Assembly: GCA_028753945.1 (NCBI GenBank) | Contig: JAPNXP010000001.1 | Location: 5,818,501-5,882,500, forward strand | DNA: 64,000 bases | Reading direction: 5' to 3' | Source: Hexactinellida sp. DTS-2022 | Taxonomy: Eukaryota > Porifera > Hexactinellida | Shown here: piece after piece, positions 52,001 through 61,000 of the stretch | Layout: the number at the start of each line of letters is the position of its first letter | Position numbering within the stretch: position 1 is the first letter of the stretch | Made by a program: the position numbers and the translations under genes | Notes under the pieces: generated by a model | Told to the model about the DNA's origin: nothing | Databases searched by the model: none | Seen by the model: the letters and a program-made list of their open reading frames with translations, nothing else

Positions 52001-55000
52001 ATATTTTGGAATCCAAAACTAATTTGAGGCCTGGAGATTTGATACAATTGCTATATCCTGGTATAGTAAGTAGGTTATCAGCATTTCAATTTGCCTTTCA
52101 CCCGCGAGCGAATAAGGTATTTAAAGGTAAGAAATAGTTTGGAAGAGAAAAGTGTTGAAGAATGATCACGAAAAATGAAAGTATATTGCGGTTATTTACA
52201 ACCTAAATCATATGAATTTCAAACATTTAAGAAGAAAAAAGTTGAGAATAAAAACAAAATAAGTAAAATTAAGCGTAAATTTGTCCCACGAAAATGTGAA
52301 AAGTTATCTAGTTTACGTACACATACTGCATCAAAGGTTATGCGAGTGGCCTCTATAATTACAGATGAGGAAATAGTTGAGACGGGGCCATAGGCGTCGT
52401 AAATGCAAAGGTCAATCCTTCGGGCCGCCCGGAAATTCCGGTTAATGTCCGAGTAAACTCCGGGTATAGTATTAGTAGCATAAGGGCAACCCTTTCGGGC
52501 CGCCCGGACATTTCCGGGCACCCGGGCAGGTTACGAAGCCTATGGACGGGGCTAATACGATATGTACTACCAAGCTTTCGTCCCCCAAATACAGACTGGC
52601 AGATTTCAACGTGTAAAGGTGGAAGTTTCACTTTCGCGAGGAGTTACCGTACTCTATTAATGATATTTTAGATAATGAAGAAAGTTTATTTAGTTATTCG
52701 CCAAACTTGACTCAATATATAATTGGCGATGGAAATTTCTTATCTCATCACTGGTAGTCAAGATTTCCATGCAGAGTTTAGGGAGTTAATAATTGATCAA
52801 ATGCTAGGTGACCTAAGTATGAGTTGCAATAAATATTTACGCACAAAATATGTTTATACGCAGGATAATTATCGAAATGTACATGACTGGGTCAACAAAA
52901 CAGGCATGAGGAAGAGTGGGAAATAGGCTACAGATCTTGAGGTGTTTGCAACTGCTTTGTTATTTAATATGGATATCTGGGTATTCTTGGGTCCATTGGG
53001 AACACGTTGGATTGGATTTTCAGGGAATGGATCAACTTTTGAAGAGTTGATGAAGGCGCCAACCCCAAATGGGATATATATACGAAATATTGGGAATCAT
53101 TATGAACCTATTATTTCTGTTAAATTCGAAAATAATAGTTACCGGTAATTAATTTATTATTGAACAAGGCAGAGTTTTAGAAGAGTTGCAATAGTTTTAC
53201 CACAATATGTAGATGTACTATCCTGTTTTAATGGCGCCCTTTTAATATCGTAGCAGTGAAAGGAATTCATACATATTATCATTAATGTGTTAAATTCTAA
53301 ACCAATAAACTAGTTCTCTCTTTATTTCCATGTTCTACTAATTAGTTCTCTACCTTTTCACTGTGCCGACTATACTTTAGTATAGTGGCCCAGTATTGCA
53401 ATCACTGCCTTTATTACTGTGCCGACTATAGTATAGTATAGTGGCCCAGTTCTAATCTTAGTGCTTTGGTTAGTTATTACTGTGCCGACTATACTACAGT
53501 ATAGTGGCCCAGTTCTAATCTTACTGCCTTGGTTAGTTATTATTATTACTGTGCCGACTATACTATAGTATAGTGGCCCAGTTCTAATCTTACTGCCTTT
53601 AATATTATTATTATTTTGCTGTGCCGACTATACTATAGTATAGTGGCCCAGTATTGATCTTACTGCCTTTAATATTTTTACTGTGCCGACTATACTATAG
53701 TGTAGTGGCCCAGTTCTAATCTTACTGCCTTTAATATTATTATTACTGTGCCGACTATACTATAGTATAGTGGCCCAGTTCTAATCTTAGTGCTTTGGTT
53801 AGTTATTATTACTGTGCCGACTATACTATAGTATAGTGGCCCAGTATTGGAATCACTGCCTTTATTATTATTACTGTGCCGACTATACTATAGTATAGTA
53901 GCCCAGTATTGGTCTTAGTGCTTTGGTATATTATTATTATTACTGTGCCGACTATACTATAGTATAGTAGTGCTGCGAACTGGAATTAAATTTGATTCAA
54001 TTCAGTTACAGTTACAGTTACAGTTACAGTTTTAGTTTAATTTCAGTTACAGTTTTAATTCAGTTACAGTTACAGTTTTAATTTCAGTTACAGTCTTAAT
54101 TCAGCTACAGTTTTAATTCAGTTACAGTTTTAATTCAGTTACAGTTTTCATTTCAGTTACAATTTTTACCACAGTCAAGTACAATTTCGTACTTAGTTAG
54201 GTATTCACAACTTTCACCTATTTACGACTAAACCTTAGTTAATTATTACTAATCCTTATTATACTCTATACAATAAATAATCGTAATCGCTTTATCTAGG
54301 TTCCAAGGTCTGCAGACATCATAATCTAGTTTCATTTTTTCTAATTTCATTTTGTGCCGCCTGACTAGTGCTGCAAACCGGAATTGAATTTGAAGAAATT
54401 AAATTCCAGTTTTAATTTCAGTTGGAGAAAAATACATTTCAGTTACAGTTACAGTTACAGTTTTATAAACGAGTACATTTCAGTTACAGTTACAGTTACA
54501 GTTTAGAAAAATCGCTAAAACTATTTCAGTTGTAATTCAGTTACAGTTTTAATTCAGTTTCAGTTCGCAGCACTATAGTATAGTGGCCCAGTATTGGTCT
54601 TTAGTGCTTTGGTATATTATTACTGTGCCGACTATACTATAGTATAGTGGCCCAGTTCTAATCTTACTGCCTTGGTTATTATTGGTCCGTATTGTCTCCA
54701 CAGAACAGAGTTGTAATTACTAAGAACTGAAATTTTCAGGACAGGTGTCTCATGGGTTACAGATGTGCACCTGGGGTCACGATATTATATCACATTTTTT
54801 TGGACACATTTTTGCACCTGTTTAATGTTAGAAAAAGAACAATAAATAGTGCGCGAATAATCAATTTATATGCATTCGATAGAGAATTAAATTCTACACC
54901 TTTTCACAGTGCACGAATTTTCAAATTGTACTTAGTTTGTGCCACAATTGAGTTGCAAGTTTCCTTTGTTTACTAACACTTCAGTTCAATTGAAAGTGTT

Positions 55001-58000
55001 AAATCTAATTCTATTGTTTCAACTCGTTATTATAATATTGATTCAACTTGTGAGATCGAGTAGGCTTCTATTTTCCAATTGGAAAAAAAGATTTTACATT
55101 CCATAACAACAACAGATTATGTGATTATATTTATTTCTGCTCAGAATATTCTTGAACAATGGATACATGAGATATTTAATTCTAATTAATTCGCTCTGTG
55201 TTAAACTTAGAGAAACGGTTCCAATTAGATTATTAGGGTATCGAGTGCGCTGAATTCAAATATGATAATTAAATTAAATTTAAATTAATTATTATAGCTA
55301 ATAATTGAACTTAATTTATTTTGCTGTACATAATAATGGTGTTAAATAATTAATAAATTTATTAAATATTTATACTAATTAGCTAAATTTCATTAATCTC
55401 AGAGATGTTACAAGATAGAAACAAAATTTCAATTTATCAATTGGTCCTTATGGCACGTGCCACCTATACAAGTGGGTCTTGACACCTTGAGGTGATGATG
55501 GCATCGTTAAAAAAATGTATTTTTACACTTTTGTTAATCTGATATTTAAAATGGGATAGTTGATGTTGGGTGATGACCCAACACTCACATAAAAAATGCT
55601 GAGTCATTAGCTATTATATTCTATTGAAAATTGAATATCTCTAAAATGAAGTGAACTAAATGGAAACTTTCACCACTCTAAGGGTCGATGCCTTCTGTAA
55701 CACCTTTTTGAAATAATTTAACACCTTCATAATGATGATGACAATGCGAAAAAAATCCAAAATTGCAGCCTGCGCCGACAGCATGTTCCTTTGGAGGCAC
55801 TATCAATAAACCACCAACAAAATATAGTGCCACCAAAGGAACATGCGTCGGCACAGGCTGCAATTTTGTTTTTTTCTCCGTAGACGGTGCCCTGGCCACA
55901 CCTTTATACATAGAGAGCTAAAACTTGGCATGTAGGTGCGATGGGACCGTCTAATTTGCACCTGGGGTTACGAATTTTGATCAAATTATTTTAACACCAA
56001 TTTGAACTAGTTATGGCTCATGAAATGAAATAATTATTTTTGAGCTTGATAAATTTTAAATGTACGGATAGAGAATTAAATTCTACACCTTTTCACAGTG
56101 CACGAAATTTTACATTGGGTTTCGTTAGTGCCACAATAGAGTTTCAAGTTTCCTTTGTTTACTAACACTTCAGTCCATTGAAAGTGTTAAATCTAATTCC
56201 ATTGTTTCAACTTGTAATAATTATATTGATTTAACTTGTTAAATCTTACTCTATTGTTTCAACTTGCGATAAATATATTGATTAAACTTATAAATTCCAG
56301 CTGGCTTCTATTTAATTGTAGTATTACTATACAATGGATTAAATAAAATAATATAATATAAGGAATTTGTTGACTCAACTCAACCAACCGTGGATAACAT
56401 TGCTAAAATAATTACTAATAATATTTATTATGATCAATACAAAATGAATGAATGGCATTAAACTCTAGATTGTTTATGATAGAAACAAACTTCAAATTCA
56501 ACAATCGTTCCCTGTGACTACGACCAATTAACAAATGGTTCTTCACACCTTGGGCGTTGATGACTTGGCGAAAAAAATCCAAAATTGCAGCCTGCGCCGA
56601 CAGCATGTTCCTTTGGAGGCACTATCAATAAGCCACCAACAAAATATAGTGCCACCAAAGGAGCATGCGTTCGGCACAGGCTCCAATTTTGGATTTTTTA
56701 TTATTATTATTATTGATCCGTAGCCACTCCACAGAACAGAGTTTTATCAACAAAGCCCAAATTTTTAGGTTGGGTGTCTCATGGGTTACAGACGTACACC
56801 TGGGGTTACGATTTTTGATTAACAAATTTTGGACACATGTTTAACACCTTTCAAAATTTGTCTGGACCATAACTCAAGCAATGTTTTACTAAACCCCCAA
56901 ATTTTATTTCATATTTGGATTCATCTTAAAATTCTGCGTCTGTTGGGAGAAGAGATTTTAAAAAAATGGGTTTAATTTTTGCCATAAATGGGGGTTGAAA
57001 TTTCTTTGTTTACTCACACTTCAATTTCTGTAAAAGTGTTAAATCTAATTCCATTGTTTTAACTTGTAATAATTATATTGATTTAACTTGTCAAATCCTA
57101 CTCTATTGATTCAACTTGCGATTATTAAATTGATTCAACTTATAAATTCCAGCTGGCTTCTATTTAATTGTAGCATTACTATGCAATGGATTAAATTAAA
57201 TTAATTTATATAAGGAATTTGTTGACTTTACTCAACTCACCGTGGATAACATTGCTAAAATAAATAACTAATAATTTAATTTATTATCAATAAGTAATGA
57301 ATGAATGGCATTAAACTAATGATGGTTTATGATAGAACCGTTAAGATTTTACATTCCACAACAACGACAGATTAAGTGATTATATTTATTTCGGCGAGAA
57401 TATTCCTGCACAATTAATGTACTGACGTAATTAATTATAATTCATTCCTTTTGTATTTAACTTATAGACGGTTCCAATTGGATTATTGGGGTTATTGAGT
57501 GCGCTGAATTCAAATATGATTGTGAAATTCGATTTAAATTAATAATAAGTGCAAATATTTGAACTTTATTTATTTTGCTGTACATAATAATGGTTTTAAA
57601 TTATTAATTTATTAATTAAATATATATACAGGTAAACCTCCCAAAGCGGCACCTCTGAGTAGCGGCAACCTCCGAGAAGCGGCACAAATCATTCTCCCGA
57701 TGAGTGCCGCTTTGGGAGTTTACCTTACGAGCAACTTCCCAAAGCGGCAACCTCCGAGAAGCGGCACGAAATCATTCTCCCGATGGATGCCGCTTTGGGA
57801 GGTTTACCTGTACTAATTAGCTAAATTTCATTAATCTCAGAGATGATACAAGATAGAAACAAACTTTCAATTTATCAATTGTCCTTATGCCACGTACCAC
57901 CTATACAAGTGGGTATTGACACCTTGAGGTGATGATGACATCGTCAAAAGAATGTATTATTACAATTTTGTGAATTAAATAATTCGCATCGGTTGGTTGG

Positions 58001-61000
58001 AGTTGGGTGAATACCCAACACGCACTTTCAAAATGTTGAGTCATCACAGATTATATTCTACTGAAACTTGAATATCTCTCAAATGAAGTGAGCTAAATGG
58101 AAACTTCCACCACTCTAAGGGTCGTTGCCTACTGAAACACCTTTCAGTAATAATTTAACACCTTCATAGTGATGATGACTATGCGAAAAAAATCCAAAAT
58201 TGCAGCTTGTGCCGACTGCATGTTCCTTTGGAGGCACTATCAATAAACCACCACCAAAATATAGTGCCACATAAGGAACATGCGTCGGCACAGGCTGCAA
58301 TTTTGGATTTTTATAATTAATTCAGCCAGTATATGACTTATATAGATGCTTCCAATTTGTTTATTAAGGGTTATCGAGTGTGCGGAATTGAAATTTGATA
58401 GCCAAATTAGTTAATTAATTATTCATGACAAAATAATTTAACTTAATAATTGTAATTTGACATTGAATTTGGTGTTATATTCTGATTAATATTAAATATT
58501 ATTTATACTAATTAATTAAATATCATAAATCTCAGAGATGATACAAGATAGAAGCAAACTTCCAAGTTCTAAATTGATCCTTATGCCACGTAACACCTCT
58601 ACAAATGGGTCCTGACACCTTGAGGTGATGATGACATCGTAAAAATGTGATTCTACAATTTTGTGAATTATATATTTCGAATGGGTTGGTTGGTGTTGGG
58701 TGATCACCTAACACGCACATAAAAAATACTGACTCATCACTTATTATATTCTACTGAAACTTAAAAATCTTTGAAATTAAGTGAGCTAAATGGAAACTCC
58801 CAACTCACTAAGGGTCGTTGCCTTTTGAATCACCTTTCTGAATTAATTTAACACCTTCACAGTGATGATGACATTGCAAAAAAATTTACAAAATTGCAGC
58901 TGTGCCGACAGCATTTTCCTTTGGAGGCACTATCACTAGACCACTACCTAAATATAGTGCCACCAAAGGAACATGCGTCGGCACAGCTGCAATTTTGGAT
59001 TTTTATTATTATTTATATTATTTGTATTTCTCCGTAGCCGGTGCCCGCCCACACTTTAATAAATAATCTGCTAAAACTTGGCTTTTAAGTGCCGGAGTGA
59101 CCGTCTAATTTGCACCCGCGATTACGATTTTTTATAAAATATTTTTAACATCTATTTAAGCTAATTATGGCTCTTAACATGAACTAATTAATAGTGAACT
59201 TGATAAGATTTACATATTTGGATAGAGAATTATATTGTACACATTTTTGCAAATCACAAAAGTTCAATTTGGCCTAGGTTTGTGCCATAATTGGGGTACC
59301 AATCTCCTGTATTTCCTCACACTTCAGATTCAGAAAAACTGTTAAATCAATTTCCATTGTTTCAACTTGTATTATATATTTTGATTTGAACTTGTTAAAT
59401 CTTACTCTATTGTTTCAACTTGCGATAATTATATTGATTTACTTATATATTCCTGCTGGCTTCTATTTAATTGAGTATTACTATACAATGGATTAAATAA
59501 AATAATATCATATAAGGTATTTGTTGACATAACTCAACTCACCGTGGAACATTGCTAAAATATATAACTAATAATATTATTTATTATCAATACATAATGA
59601 ATGAATGGCATTAAACTCAAGATGGTCTATGATAGAAACAAACTTCAAATTTATCTACCGTTCCTTGTGGCTCGAACCAAATAACAAATGGTTCTTGACA
59701 CCATGAGGCGTTGATGTCATGGTGAAAAAAAATCCAAAATTGCAGCTGGGCCGACAGCATGTTCCTTTGGAGGCTGACAAGGCTGGATTCGGTTAACCGG
59801 CTAACCGGTTAACCATTGCTGACATCGGTTAACGGTCAGAGATTTTATTAACCAGTTAGCCGGTCTGTTGAATAACAGCAGAGTTATTGGGAAATTATTG
59901 CATAAAGTATTAAATTTTTTTGAATTTTATCAGAATATGTAGTCCTAAATCCATTTCTCATCACAACTTATTAAATTTTCTTAGAAAACATTGATTTAAA
60001 TTTACCTAAAGCACGAAATGTAATAGTTAATATACTTATGCGGTTATACTTTATACAGCTGAGTCTTATTCTTAGTATAATAAAAAATTTATAAAGGATT
60101 TATTGTATTGAGTAGGATGGGCGGTTAACCGGTTAACCGTGGCGAGAAATCGAATTGTAACCGTAGCCTCGGATCGGTTAACCAACCCCACCCTTGGGAG
60201 GCACTATCAATAAACCACCACCAAAATATAGTGCCACCAAAGGAGCATGTATCGGCACAGCTGCAATTTTTATTTATTTGGCCGGATCAAAAAAATTATT
60301 TCAGCCGTTTCTAATATACAGAATATAGATTTACTCTATTTACGATAATTAATTAATTAAAACCCTGATCCACACTTGTGGTAAATGGTATAAATAGCAA
60401 AATCCCATTTTCACTTTCATTTACCATTGAAAGTGAATTAACTTTCAGTTTCGTGTGCAACGAAGGGATAACTTATTAATTCAATAATATAGGTTTTAAT
60501 TGGGTGCAGAATTTGCGTCGTTATACGAATTAATCACAAGTGTACTCCAAAGCGATCATCGATAGCCACTCTATTTTATAAATTCCTTCTCATATCTAAT
60601 ATTATATTTGGGAGCGGCATCCCCAAATTTGAAAGAGGGTATGTAAACAAATGGGGATGCCCCCCTCCCCAAATTTCGTTCTTGGGGGGGGGCCTAAGAA
60701 ATATGTGCTATAATTCAAATTTGGGGGAGTCCCCCACAAACGTGTTTCTAAATTTACAGATTTTGGAAGGACCCCAAATAATACCCTACAGGTCCTGCAA
60801 GGACGCTTCAGGGGTTTGGCCAGGGTTACCAAGGGAGTGGATTTCCATTCGCATTTACACTGGGAATTCCAATATGGATCTCCATATGATGTTCATATGA
60901 ATCGGATCTTAATATTTGATATAGTTATCCATATGGGGGATTCCATAGGAGAAATTCTGATTCCCATTCCAATTTCATTCTCATATGTGAATTCCCACAC

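Larger units (their letters stand above)
46701..52393 (+). mobile_element. Second OTU/DDE-transposase element, coding part, split by hAT copy 2
   Basis: A series of frames in one direction (46701-49617, 49629-50075, 50143-50577, 50591-51430, 51491-51910, 51950-52393) precedes the OTU remnant at 52700-53148. The order transposase then OTU is the same as in 28471-39812. The outer termini were not identified, so only the coding extent is given. It lies in MAGUK intron 5. Confidence 0.65.
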
